Assembly: GCA_037962975.1 (NCBI GenBank)
Contig: CM075670.1
Coordinates: forward strand, 153,764,501-153,828,500
Origin: Clitoria ternatea
Taxonomy: Eukaryota; Streptophyta; Magnoliopsida; Fabales; Fabaceae
DNA length: 64,000 nucleotides
Direction of reading: 5' to 3'
Part shown: piece by piece, positions 11,765 through 23,216 of the stretch
Position numbering within the stretch: position 1 is the first letter of the stretch
Layout of the letters: each line of letters starts with the position of its first letter
Translations under genes and position numbers: made by a program
The notes under the pieces: model-generated
Databases searched by the model: none
What the model saw: only the letters and a program-made list of their open reading frames with translations
What the model was told of the DNA's origin: nothing

Positions 11765-12693
11765 CTTGTCTAAGGCAAAACAGCTTCTTTAAACTTTGAG
11801 ATGTCAATAGGAAGTAGGATCATATTTACACAAATTTTAGATAGCTTATCATGAAAGAGCTAACAACAAACCCTCAACCTCATACCACTACCATCCATCA
11901 CCCTAAACCCAACACCCACGACCACCACACCACCAACAAACCCCACAAAACCTTACCACCGTCAACCCCAAACCAGCACCTTGAACCTCAAACCACAACC
12001 CCAACCCCACACAGCCCCTCCTCAATAACCCCCATCAACCCAAGTCCACCACCCCAACCCCTCAACAGCCCCCTATATGGCCACCATCACCTGAAACCCC
12101 CATCAACCCCAAACCCCATCATTCCTGAGACCACCACCCTCAACCCTCAACCTATTACCCACAACCTGACAACAATCCTCATCAACCCCCCATACAAGAC
12201 CCCAAACCCCCATCACCCGAAACCCCTATCAATCCCAAACCCGCATCAACCCACACCACCACCCCATATGAGACCCCCATCAACCCCCTATACGAGACCC
12301 TCACGGCCAGAACAGAGATGTCCTTGTGCATAAGAAAATGGCTCCAAAAGACGACGAGGCAATGTTCCCTCCAACAAAAATGGCGTTTTGTACCTTTCAC
12401 GTGAGAGAAGACGAGTGGCATCGTAATGCAAATTAGAAAAAAAAATCGATTTAGGGAAGGGTTTACGTGCGAGAGAGAAAGGAAATGATAGGCTTCTATT
12501 ATTGTTTGGAGGTTTTAGGCATTAAAAATTTAAAAGAATTTTTTTAAAATTTAAAAATTAGGGTTTTAGGCTACACTTTTTCTAATGTTAATGTTCCACA
12601 GTCTATAAAATGTGGTTTTTTATTGAAAACTTTGTTGGCGATTCAGTAAATGAGGTCTTAAATGAAAAAAATATGGCTTATGTATATACTTGA
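11765..12693. repeat. Low-complexity CCCCATCAACCC-like DNA and AT-rich flank, no gene
   Basis: From about 11860 to 12310 the plus strand is a degenerate run of CCCCATCAACCC/ACCACCA units, very poor in G. It produces a long open frame of Pro, Thr, His and Asn that I regard as non-coding. From about 12334 to 12693 there is AT-rich DNA with no recognised feature, into which the hAT element inserted. Confidence 0.6.
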
Positions 12694-15600
12694 CTAGGTT
12701 GCACTGGGACGAAAACGGATACGGAGATGGAAACAGGAATGAGGAAACTTGAAACTTAAAAAAATAGGAAACAGAAACGCTAATTTTTTTTTCAAAATTT
12801 TACACATAATATGACTATCAAAAATACTAATTCATGTCTAAATGCATAAAAATGACAAAATAACAATAAAAAAATCAAAATAAGGACAAAATAAGTGAAG
12901 TAGTCCATTTGTACTTGTCTAAATCCATAAAATAACTAAAATAAGTGAAATAACATCAACCAATAAACACTTCTATTCAGAGAAAATGACACTCTCCAAT
13001 TCTGACTCATCTAAGGACAAGTTAGCAAACTCTAAATATCCTAAGTCATCCAAGTTGCCAAATTAATCTCCACCAACATCCCACATCTTTGTCTTCTCAT
13101 CTTTGTATTGATCAGAATTACTAGATAAGAGACGAAGATTGTTGTGAACAAACACCAAATCTTCAGCACGCTTAGGAGCTAACTTGTTCCTCCTAAGTGA
13201 TGAACGAATGAATACGTACTCCAATTACGCTTGTAACAAGATGAAGAGGTGGGTTGCCCAAGGACTCTAAAAGCTAGTGATTGTAGCAATTTTGTTTGAG
13301 CACCAAAGTTAGCCCACCATTTCTTAGGATCAGTGTTACCCATCTTAGAAAGAGCATTGATGTTTGAAAAAGGCCCAGTCTTAAGTGAAAAGGAAGCATA
13401 CTCATCCAAAATCTTATCATAATCATCTTCATTTGGGTAAAGCCTTCGAAAATAGTTCATCCTTTCTTGGGAAATCTCCCCATCTTGATGAGGAGGGACC
13501 CTAGTAGCATCCTCATGAAGCCAAACATCACTATAAAACCTTTAAGACATTAATAAACACCAAACTTTAGGAATTGAAGAAAAAAATGATATGACATGAA
13601 TTAATTAAGAATGAACTTAAAGGAGGAAGTACATCGGGTTCAATGAATGAGATAGGCAATGAAGCGGTGTAGAATTCTTTGTCCAACGAGCCATAAGAAT
13701 CTTGTACATAATTTGGTAGAAAGCACTGTAAGTATCAAGAGATTTGTCTTCATGCTTATAAATTGTAATCTTGACTTTCTCAATCATCGAGTCCCACATC
13801 TTATATACTAAATCAAGACATGGCTTGTCGGTGTCACGCACTCGAATCATGCCATAAATTGGTTCTGTAAAATCAAGGATGTAACTTATTTGATCCCACC
13901 AATCATCACTTAACACCTTCTCCCTAAAAAACCTTGCCTTGCCTTGGTCATCTTCACGATATGATACCCATTCCTCACTCAACACCAAAGCCTCAAGACC
14001 ATGTTTAATAAGCTTAAACCTCTTAAGCATCACAATGATAGAAGCAAACCGAGTGTTTGCCACAGAAAGTAACTTCAAAGAAGTGAATTTATTATACATT
14101 GACAACCTCATTGTATGGTTCATGATGAAGTTCTTTATGAAAATGGCATCAGCATGAACTTCAGTGATCCAATGACACTCATCATACACTTCTGTGTTAT
14201 TCTCTGTATTTTTTACATCACAAATGTTCTTTAAGGAAAGATTTAGAGTATGAACAACACACGGTGTCCAATATATGTGGGGATAAATTCCCTCAATTAT
14301 TTGTCCTACACCCTTACAATTCATAGCATTATCCGTTATGATTTGAACCATATTTTGATCTCCAATTTCATCGATCACTTCCTTCATCAAATTAGTAATG
14401 AACGCTTTTATTTTAACTTCACCCATGCAGTTCACAGCTTTAAGAAACATAGGACCAGTCCCACAAATTGCCATGAAATTAATTATCGGTCTCCTTTGGG
14501 GATCACTCTAACCATCAGTCACAATTGTGACTCCTTTTTCTGGCCAAGTAGCTTTTAGTGGTTGCAATAACCTCTCAACATTGGCTTTCTCTTGTTAGAG
14601 TAAAGTGGTCCTTAGTTTATTATACCCCGGAGGCATATAACCACTTAAGTTATGACTCACAGCAAATGTAAAGGCCTTTATATAATGTGGGTTCCTTGCA
14701 AGGTTAAATGGCAAACCTCTAGTGAAAAACAACCTAGCAATTTCTTGATCTAGCTGATTTCTTGTCTCCATATCAAATGCTTTCTCCAAAGGACTACTAG
14801 ATTTTCTCTTGTTGGATAACCTAGTACTACTTAGGGGCTGTATTTGTGATTCACTACTAGAAGGTAGAGGAACATTCTTAAAGGTTAAATTTCTATTATT
14901 CTCAGCTTCTTCTTTAACCTTTTTCATTCGATGCACATTATTAGGTTAGACCTTCTTATAAACAGCAATGCCTTGTTTAGATATTTGAAGTAGATGAGCT
15001 CTTCCTCTAGAATAAGACCCTTGTTTTTTCTCATTACAGAAGTTACATTGGAACCTCCAAGAACCCCCAATATCAGCACATTTACCCAGTTTTGTGACAT
15101 ACTTCCATAAGGGTGCATTTTCAACCTCATTAGACAAACCCACACTCCCAGTCCCACTACCAGAACTAGAACCAGATAAATCCATGACTATCTATTTAAT
15201 TAACAACCTAAACAATTTATAAAATTAAATGATATCAAAAATAAAAACAAAGCAAAAAAATTACAAACAACAAAAAAAATTACAAACATTATTTCAGCAG
15301 CAGCAAAATTTCATTTCCAAAGCAAAGCAAAAAAATTACTAAAATTCTGACCAGCAACACAGCACCAAACAATTCCAAAGTAACAACAAAAATTACAAAC
15401 AAATTTATAAGTAATAAACAAATTACAAAAATAACCAGCAATATACAAATAAAAACAACAAGCAATATACTAACCCAGTAACGGTAGAGAAAGAAATAAA
15501 AACAGAGAGGAGCATGGAGGTCTGGGTTGGGGTCACTTCACTGGTCGGAGAAGGAAACAGAGATAGGAGAGGGGAAAAAGACATGAAACAGGGGAGAAGG

Positions 15601-16080
15601 GAACCTGCCACTACCATTGTTTCAGAGAAGGAAGACGATGATGAGTGAGATGAGAGAAGAGACCGAAGCAGAGCAGAGCAGAACGGAGATAAAAACATAC
15701 CTCAGAAATGGAGGAGAGAGACACCGGAGAAGATGAATGGAGAAGGCGACCGACAGCGAGGCACGACGAAGATAAACGGAGAAGACGACGGCGGGGTGAG
15801 GTGCTGCGCGGTAGGGATGCGCGAGAGAGGGGAAGGGTTTCGAAATGTTTAACGGGAAGAGAGGGAAAGTGAAAACAGACCCAGTAATGGGCCAGAAACT
15901 CCCCAAGAACGTGGGCTAGCCGTTTCTGGGCCATCTCCAAGGGGGCCCAAAATGGGTGGTTTATAGGAAACATTTCTGCGTCGTTTCCTCCCTGTTTCTA
16001 GACGTTTCCTAGCGTTTCCCGTTTCCGATACATTTCCGATACGGGATACGGCGGTGGTTCGGCGTTTCCGTGCATCCTAG
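12694..16080 (-). mobile_element. Complete hAT DNA transposon H
   Basis: The termini are CTAGGTTGCAC on the left and GTGCATCCTAG on the right, imperfect inverted repeats, flanked by the perfect 8-bp duplication ATACTTGA (12686-12693 and 16081-16088). Eight-base duplications and short inverted repeats are hallmarks of hAT. Both subterminal regions carry many GGAAAC/GTTTCC copies (12740-12780 and 15970-16075). The transposase lies on the minus strand. Total length is 3387 bp. Confidence 0.95.
12960..15185 (-). pseudogene. hAT transposase, BED zinc finger and DUF659/hATC, inactivated
   Basis: From ATG at 15185 the frame encodes a BED zinc finger (FQCNFCNE with a later His pair), then a hAT catalytic region (VTIVTDG followed by a stop, then SDPQRRP), the DUF659-type segment (IITDNAMNCKGVG and WTPCVVHTLNL) and the C-terminal dimerisation part (DPKKWWANFG near 13310, KRNWSTYSFVH near 13230). 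Lesions are few: in-frame TAA near 14943, TAA near 14597 and TAG near 14508, where a Trp (TDGWSD in relatives) is expected. A probable intron lies at about 13500-13625, and a frameshift near 13195 precedes the last segment. A hAT transposase cuts and pastes DNA in the nucleus. Clean surrounding frames suggest recent inactivation. Confidence 0.88.
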
Positions 16081-16088
16081 ATACTTGA

Positions 16089-16304
16089 TACAATGACTAC
16101 CAAAATGTTGCCTAAAGTTTCCACAGTTTGAAAACCGTGGCCTATTATAGAATAGGCCACGATTTCACATTGGTTGTCTAAAGTTATGCATATATATGTA
16201 TCAATAGCCACAGAATGTGTAAAAGATGGCCCTTGGGCTGTTTAGGCCACATTTTCTGGACCGTGGGTAAATTGGTGTGTCCTAAACATTAAAATGTTGT
16301 AGTG
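16089..16304. mobile_element. CACTA-like terminus (one end only)
   Basis: The stretch ends TGTTGTAGTG at 16304, the reverse complement of CACTACAACA, as expected for a CACTA (En/Spm) terminus. Inside it are short inverted elements such as GGCCTATTATAGAATAGGCC, similar to the subterminal repeats of that superfamily. I found no matching CACTACAACA end to the left, so the other terminus is lost or elsewhere. The hAT element sits just inside it. Confidence 0.4.
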
Positions 16305-17499
16305 ACTCTTGAATGTGATTTTTATTGACTGGTATGTTACTTAACTTATCATGGTTGCTTAAAAGATATAAGAAACAAAACCTTTGAATTTTGACAATGC
16401 TTTATTGTCTTCTTGATAAAAGCATTCTTCCTCTACCATTTCATTTTGATTCTGATTTTTTACTATAAACAGAAAAGGGAAGAGGGTTTGTTATTTAAAG
16501 GATTTTGGGGAGTATGTAATTGCTATAATATGAGATTTTGAGGGTCTTATCTTATCTTTCATGGGTGGTATGGTTGATCTAGGGTTGTTGGGTTTGCTAT
16601 AAGTTTGAGTCGCATGGTTTGCTACTGGAATTGTTTAATGAAAGAGAGAAAAAAAGTTCATAATTGTGGTGGTGTCCTTGGTGAATTGAAAATTTGTAAA
16701 TTTATAGTGTTGTATTGTTAATATCTGAACCATAAATTGAAATGATAAGATTTACTTGTTTTAGTTGACTTATTAATAACTTGCTAAAGACTATTACGTG
16801 AAAATTGATTACTCAATTTTAGTTCATAGAGTTTGTTGAATTTTATACAATTATCTTAAGTTTATCAACTCTGGATGTGATCAATCAAGTTTTTCAAGGT
16901 TGATCAATCAAGTTTATCAACTCTTCATTTTTTGAAGATTACGAATTCTGAATAACATAAGGTCTAATGGGTTTTTGCTGATATAAATTATAAAGGGTCT
17001 AATGAGTTATATTCTTGTAAGGGTTTATCGTTCTGATGTATGCTCTTCCACCCTACATGTAAATATGCTGATAAAATTATCCTTGTTTCCATTTGCAAAG
17101 TAAGAAACAAAGAAGTTGATAATTTCAAATTTAATTTTTGATGTGTTGTCCTTAAGGAGTAGAAATTTGGAACAGTTGGAACATCAATTTAACACTGCTT
17201 GGCGATTGGAGATGGTTAATCTTGATGTTGTTCTTTTATTTTGGTGAATAGAGCTGCTTCTTCTTTATGATTGCCTTGTCTTGTCATTGAACTTTTCTTG
17301 GTTAGTGTCCTTTGTTTAACTTTGTTGTGTTAATTTCAAGTGCCCTTATTACAGCTGGTGTGCTAACCGCTGGCTTAATTAGTTTTATGATTTTTGTTGT
17401 AGAATGTAACTTTTTTGATCATTTACTTATTAATTTTAGATTTAATCAGTTTTTTGATCACTCTCCAACCTTATGAATAATGGTTCTGCAATTTTAGAG
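16305..17499. other. AT-rich stretch with no recognised gene
   Basis: No domain, repeat end or convincing exon was recognised. It may be intronic or upstream sequence of the decayed pseudogene that follows, because later exons of that gene keep their introns. Confidence 0.4.
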
Positions 17500-18496
17500 G
17501 AAGAGAATTTTGAGTTTGTGAAAGTTAATCCTATAAGAAGATATGAAAGAGTATATATGCCTTTTCTTTTCCTCATTAAGTTTTTCTCTACTTGTTTATG
17601 TTCTAAAGTTCTTTGTTTTGATCATGGGATTTAAATTCCATCTTTGTTTATGTTTTGGTACAGCATATTGCTAATATGCATTACAGATTGCGGCATATTC
17701 ATAGGCACACAAAATGAAATCACTATTAATTAGATAAGGAAAACTCATGCTTATTTGCACAGAGAATTTGAGACTTTTAATTATTATTTAATAAGTGTTC
17801 ATTATAAAAAATCATCAAAGTAATTATAAATAGTAATTTAAGATAAGTTAAATAAAAATAAGAAACATAAAAAAAATTGAACTTGAAATTTTACCAACTA
17901 TTTACATTTGTTGGTATATATAAAGGTGATGATCATGGAAAGCGTGTAATATGTAGACTGGTAAGCCCCTTTTTTCTGTATTTGATATGAGTGTTTCAAG
18001 TGAATACAGTGATGTTAATCAATAAATAGGATAAAGGGTGTGAAAGAATGGAAGATAAGGTTGTTGCACATAGATTTTCTTGCATGGGCTGAAACTTCAG
18101 GTATGGTGTATAAATACTGATCATAGGATTTGCATACCAAAATATTCATCTATTAACATGGTTCTTACCTATCTTTAGATTGAAATATGAGATGGAAGGA
18201 GAGTGTTTGGATCTCAGGCTAAGAACCTAAAAGATCTAATGCTTAGAAAAGAAGTGCCTTCATCATTGGAATGAAGCAAAAAGCGATTACATGTGGTAAG
18301 AATTATTAAAAGAGATTCTCACTCCATCAAATTAGTGAAACTTTATTACCGAGCATCTTTGTGACTCCACCCTTTCTCTCTTTATTTTATACGTGAATCA
18401 TTTTATTGATGATGTCATAGAGGTTTCCGATAATTCTTTCTTATCTCACTTTGTTGATATTGTATAAATGCTAGAAATTGTCTGTAGGAGGTACAA
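17500..18496 (+). pseudogene. Decayed CID/RPRD1-like (ENTH/VHS) gene, first visible exons
   Basis: Exon-like pieces are separated by introns with recognisable borders. At 17932-17960 a short exon encodes GDDHGKRVICRL and ends before GTAAGC. At about 18181-18340, after an acceptor ending TTTAG, a frame reads GRRVFGSQAKNLKDLMLRKE then a stop, then KRDSHSIK. These match plant proteins annotated as regulation of nuclear pre-mRNA domain-containing protein 1-like, which bind the RNA polymerase II C-terminal domain through an N-terminal CID. A weaker exon candidate lies near 17510-17555. In-frame stops show it is dead. Retained introns mean it is an ordinary duplicated or relic gene, not a retrocopy. 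It continues at 35941 after element G. Confidence 0.65.
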
Positions 18497-18798
18497 TGAT
18501 ACAATCCAAATGGGCTCCAACAGCACCGCTAACCAAAGGCCCAAGAGAATGACTAAGAAACCAAATTGGTTCAAAGATTTTATTTAAAACTATATGTTGT
18601 CTTTTAGTCCAATTATCTTCTGAAAACCAAACAATTTAGGGTTTTTCTTTTCATCGAGAAATGTTATCTTATATATTGTTATATGTTATGAGAAAGGAAC
18701 AAGAAGAAATATTTGATAGTTAGTTGGTTCATCTTACTGTAGCAAAATTCCTTATAGTAATCCAATAGCTAAATCAATCTAGGAAGTGGAGCCTATCA
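18497..18798 (+). repeat. 5' LTR of gypsy G
   Basis: TGATACAATCC to CCTATCA, 302 bp, preceded by TACAA. It is followed within two bases by TTGGTGCTTTCATTAATCC (18801-18819), a primer-site-like sequence common in plant gypsy elements; I do not assign its tRNA. Confidence 0.93.
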
Positions 18799-18825
18799 TT
18801 TTGGTGCTTTCATTAATCCTTCTCC

Positions 18826-19033
18826 ATGCCTCCCAAGCCTACAGCTAGTAAAGACCTTGAAGAGATCCTCCAGTCTATTTCTCATAAGCTGGGCCTTTTA
18901 CAAACACAATTTGATACTCAACGTCACCTTCAAGAAACTAGACACCTGAATCTTCAGCATACCATGGATTCTCGCCATGATGCAATGAGCAACTTTCTGG
19001 GTGGCCTTTTGGAACAGGTAGCTTCCTTACAAC
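18826..19033 (+). pseudogene. Gypsy G gag, N-terminal part, cut by X solo LTR
   Basis: The frame starts at ATG 18826 (MPPKPTASKDLEEI), 27 bases past the LTR, and runs to the ACAAC duplication at 19029-19033, where the X solo LTR interrupts it. The segment is Gln/Leu-rich and probably coiled coil (HLQETRHLNLQHTMDSRH), as in gypsy gag N-termini. It resumes at about 31020. Confidence 0.75.
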
Positions 19034-20406
19034 GGATAAGTCTTGAAAATACCTAATTATTTCACCTTTTGTTTAACATAATTCATTAATTATGGTTTAG
19101 TTTAGATTCATTATTTAATAAATAGTTAACAATTCGTATTTTATTTATTTATTTTAAAAGAGTTTAATTTATGTAAGAAAATGATTAAAAAACATTAATT
19201 AGTTAAGGAATTATGATTATTTATAATTTCACTGAACAGCCAGCGTACAAATGCTAGGCAATTATGTGTTTATTGGTGAAGGAACAGGTTGCGCTCAAGC
19301 AGAAAAGAAAAGGAAGGAAAATCCGAGTGAGATTCCACAAATCCGAGTGAAACTTTAAAAGTCCGACTGGGAAATGCTTCAAGACACCGACTAAAAAAGA
19401 GAATAGAATACCGTATGAAGAACCCGAGTGAGACTTTAAAAGCACCGATTGAAAAATACGTCAACTTCAGAATGCTGATTGAATAATCCATAACGCTCAA
19501 GCGAGCAAGCTCACGCTCAAGCGTGACTCCAAAACATCACCCCCGCCCAAGCTTCTCCATAACGCTTAAGCGAGAAAGCAATACTGCAGTGCGTATTTCA
19601 AGCTCACTCAAGCGAGAGCCCTTCACGCTCAAGCGTGAAGGCAGTTATTTAAACACTGATTGTTCCCTCCAAAAGACACTCGGCACCATCTTTGTTCCTG
19701 CTGCTTTCTCTTATGCTTTTGTACCTTAGTAATTTAAGTTCTGAGATGTAATTATTTATTTATTTCATGATTATGTAATTAGTTTAGTTAGTTTAGTTAT
19801 TAAGTAAGCTTTCTTAGTGATTAGTTAAGTTAGTTAGTTAGTTAGATGCCTATATATACTTGTACATACTCTGTAAGAAGAAACGAGAGAACAGAGCATA
19901 ATACAGAACACGATTCATTTTCCATTTCCAACCTCTCTCTAATTCCTTTCTCTCTCTAAACTCTCTCATCATGTCTTTCCAACTTCCTTTGATAGAACCT
20001 ATGTCGATGGATTTCTAAATCCCTAAGGTGGGGATTGCGAAGGTTTGCAATGGAATCTTGAAGATGTATTGAGGAAATTGACTTCTAGATCTTGAGGAGA
20101 ATGAGCTGAGGAGTGGATCTGCCTTGCTGGATTGACAAATCTAGATCTGATGAAGAACTTCACCAGTGAGGAATCATGGTTGAAGCTTAGGTAACTTCCA
20201 GCTTTCTAACTAATTCAAGCCTAGCAATTAGGTGAATAGTTAGAGTTCAACCTCCAATTTCGCATTAGATTCGTATGTTAATCAAGCACTTAAGGGATTA
20301 AGGTTTGATGCATAGGAATTAGTGTTTTTCACCTAAGGAATTAGGGATTAACCACTCGCGGATTGTCCTCTTGATGTCTGAAGTTTGATTAAACCTCAAT
20401 TGCATA

Positions 20407-23201
20407 TGTAACACCCTAAATTTAATAAATAATTAAAATCCAAAACAGGGAAAGTTTTTCAAAATTAAATAAACCCCTCAAACCATAAAACCACCGGGTA
20501 ACAAATAGGACGGAAGGCAAGAAGTACAAGGCACCCATTCGGTAATTAGCGTAGCACAGCAGCTTAAACCAGTCCAATCAGTACCCCCTTCGCTCAAGCG
20601 AGGTTCAACGTTGCTTGAGCGACACATGACAATGCAACAGCGGAAGAAGGAACAGATGTTCAAGCGAAGCCCAACACCAGCATCCACTCGCTTAAGCGAG
20701 CTCCCACATGCTTGAGCGAAGCAACTCCAGTCGCTCGGGCGAGGCACGATTCGCTTAAGCGATGCCAACACAAAGAATCTTCCCAAGTCCACACCCGCTG
20801 GAGCGAGCACCTTGTTCACTGAAGTGAGAGACCACACTCGGCTTATCTAGACGCTCGGAATCCAGAGTTATCCTTTAACTCATTCACTCGGAAAATGATA
20901 GCTAATTCACTCGGCACGCGACAACTTATTCGCTCGGGGACTCATTAGGCAAATCCTCACTCGGACTTATTCTAATCCTAACCACTCGGAATACTATTCC
21001 TCAATCACTCGGATTATATATAACATTCACTCAGAATTCATTAAAGGGTTTCTCTCAGAATCCTTTTAAGTATCCCCCACTCCGAAAAGCCCAAACACAA
21101 GTCACCCAATATACAACGCAGGTATATACATAATCATACACTCGGAATACCCATTATCTTAACATGTATATTTACCAATACTTACAATTCCATACAAGTA
21201 ACCCATATCTATATTTCTCCTAGTCAATCTTTATAAATAAATATGTTTAATCGTTATTTTACATAAGAGCAGGCCAAGGCTACACTGACTAACATAGTGA
21301 ATACAATATAAGCACTCAACAGTCGGAGTACACCACATTCGGACTTGAGGCCCTGTCAGCACTTCCGGGTCCGACCTGCACATACTGAAAAATGGTGTAG
21401 GGGGTGAGCTTTCACATATACAATGACAGTTATTGGCTCGGCTTAGCATACACATTCCCTTTCAACATACTCTATCTATCTTAATCAATACTAGCATTTA
21501 CTAACATTTAATAAAGCATCTACACAAGTCACTAGTCGGATTACTCAAGTCATTTATGGTTATCTAACTCCTACTATTCACAACAACATACCCCTTAACA
21601 ATAACATCAATAATACTTAGCCTTAGCGTCAAACACACACACAAATCCAGTCGGAATTCATTAATAGCATTCTCAGATTTTAAGGAACATATTGCAGATC
21701 CCTTTTCTGGCCCCTCATCCGATAGCCCTTACCGTGTGGTACCGGTCTCCCAAGGACGTCTCGAGACTTAACTCTAGCTCCCACGGCTACCACGGGTCCT
21801 CTCAGAATCTAGCCAAGGGTCTGTAGCTGGAAATCATATCATTGGGTTCCTGACCTTCCACGGGTCACCCTCTATCCATAAATGCAACCTCATGTATGTC
21901 ACGGCAGTCATACACACTCAGCAAGTTCATCTTAAGCAATTCATATCGTATCCACCCGAAAATCACAATAGACCACACAATGTGCTTGATATTCACATTA
22001 CAATTAACATGCAATTCATACATTAACTCCACAACATCACCAACGTCATCATACGTCTCTTGGACAGCAATGGTCATACACCACACAGGTAATAATCATC
22101 ATTCATCTAGACTCCACTCAGCAGCATGTACAACATATAGTAAACAACACATTCTGAACGCATACATATGAGTACGAAATAATTAACAGGACTCTACTAA
22201 CACATACACATACGATATCCAATGATCAATAGTCAAACACCTCACAGAATCATAATCATACAAACACATAAGGTAATACGTTCGCTCGGACCGTCCAGAA
22301 ACCATGCATTGGACATGCAGAGCGCCCCCTACCTGGGATGAAAATTCCAAAGGCTCCAAGGGCTTGCAGCTCCAATCGGTTGCTCCGCTCAGCCCATTCA
22401 CTCGTTCTCGATAGAACAACCCTACATTAGTCATCCACCATTACACTTGGCTTTGGAGGAACTCCGAGCCATTCCCACTCTTAAACAGTTCTGCATGCAA
22501 GATTAGCGGGGAGGCCCAAGCCTCCAGGGCACCACATTGACCTTCCACTCGGTCCAGTGGGGATTTCCAAGCTTCCGAGACGCCCAGTTCTCTGCTTGCT
22601 CTCTTGAGCAGCTCCAATCACAACGCTGGTGAACGCTCTAACCTCCTTGAAGCTCTTCGTGGTGCAGATCTTCACTGAGACTCGGCAGCCTCGAGTAAGG
22701 AGAGGGAGAAAGAGGAAAGTCGACGAAGGAACCATGGGGAAGAAGACTGGTTGCATGCAGGGAGCAATGAACACCCTCGCCCTCTCTGGCTCGTTGAGTC
22801 AAGAAGGAGGACTCCGATCCTCGGCCACCACTGTCGCGAGTTTACGGAAACAGAGAGCAGAGAAGAAAGGAGAAGAAGAGAAGAAGAATGAAGAGCGGAG
22901 AAGAAGAAGAGAAGAGAAGACAGAAAGGAGAGAAGTCTGAAGGGAAACATGAATGATAGGGTGGCCCAGTAGCCCATATACGCATGCACAGAGAGAAGGG
23001 AAAGTGAGGTGGGAAAGCGTGAAGCAGTACACCAATCACAATCAGCCAGCAATTAATAATTAATCACTCTTAACCAGTCATTATTTCTTAAGTTGAGTTA
23101 ATTAAGTTAATTATAATTAATAAATAATTTTCCCACCTTGCAATTATTATTTCAATGATTTATTTTCATTCGGCAATTGATTATTAAATCGGGATGTTAC
23201 A
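20407..23201 (-). repeat. 3' LTR of element B
   Basis: Plus-strand ends TGTAACACCC and GGGATGTTACA, 2795 bp. It contains nine near-palindromes of the CGCTNNAGCG type (20591-20826), scattered CACTCGGA motifs (20835-21090) and a purine-rich block (22857-22935). Identical-length open frames seen in both LTRs (for example 22672-23052) reflect LTR duplication, not a gene. Confidence 0.93.
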
Positions 23202-23216
23202 GTTCTCCCCCTCTCA
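23202..23216 (-). other. Polypurine tract of element B
   Basis: The minus strand reads GAGAGGGGGAGAAC immediately before the LTR start TGTAACATCCCG. Confidence 0.85.

Noticed and set aside
11851..12333. 160-codon Pro/Thr/His-rich open frame
   Set aside because: Direct product of a CCCCATCAACCC-like low-complexity repeat with almost no G; no domain and no homologous copy.
16295..16304. Complete CACTA element around the hAT insertion
   Set aside because: Only one terminus is visible; no CACTACAACA partner or transposase was found, so only a terminus is reported.
22629..22940. Basic Lys/Arg/Glu-rich open frame in both B LTRs (also 30109-30420)
   Set aside because: Translation of a GAA/GAG purine-rich tract on the antisense side of the LTR, not a gene.
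22672..23052. A 126-codon hydrophobic open frame present at the same place in both B LTRs (also 30152-30532)
   Set aside because: The two frames are the same DNA duplicated as LTRs; low-complexity Ser/Leu/Phe content comes from a CT-rich tract. No evidence of codon selection.
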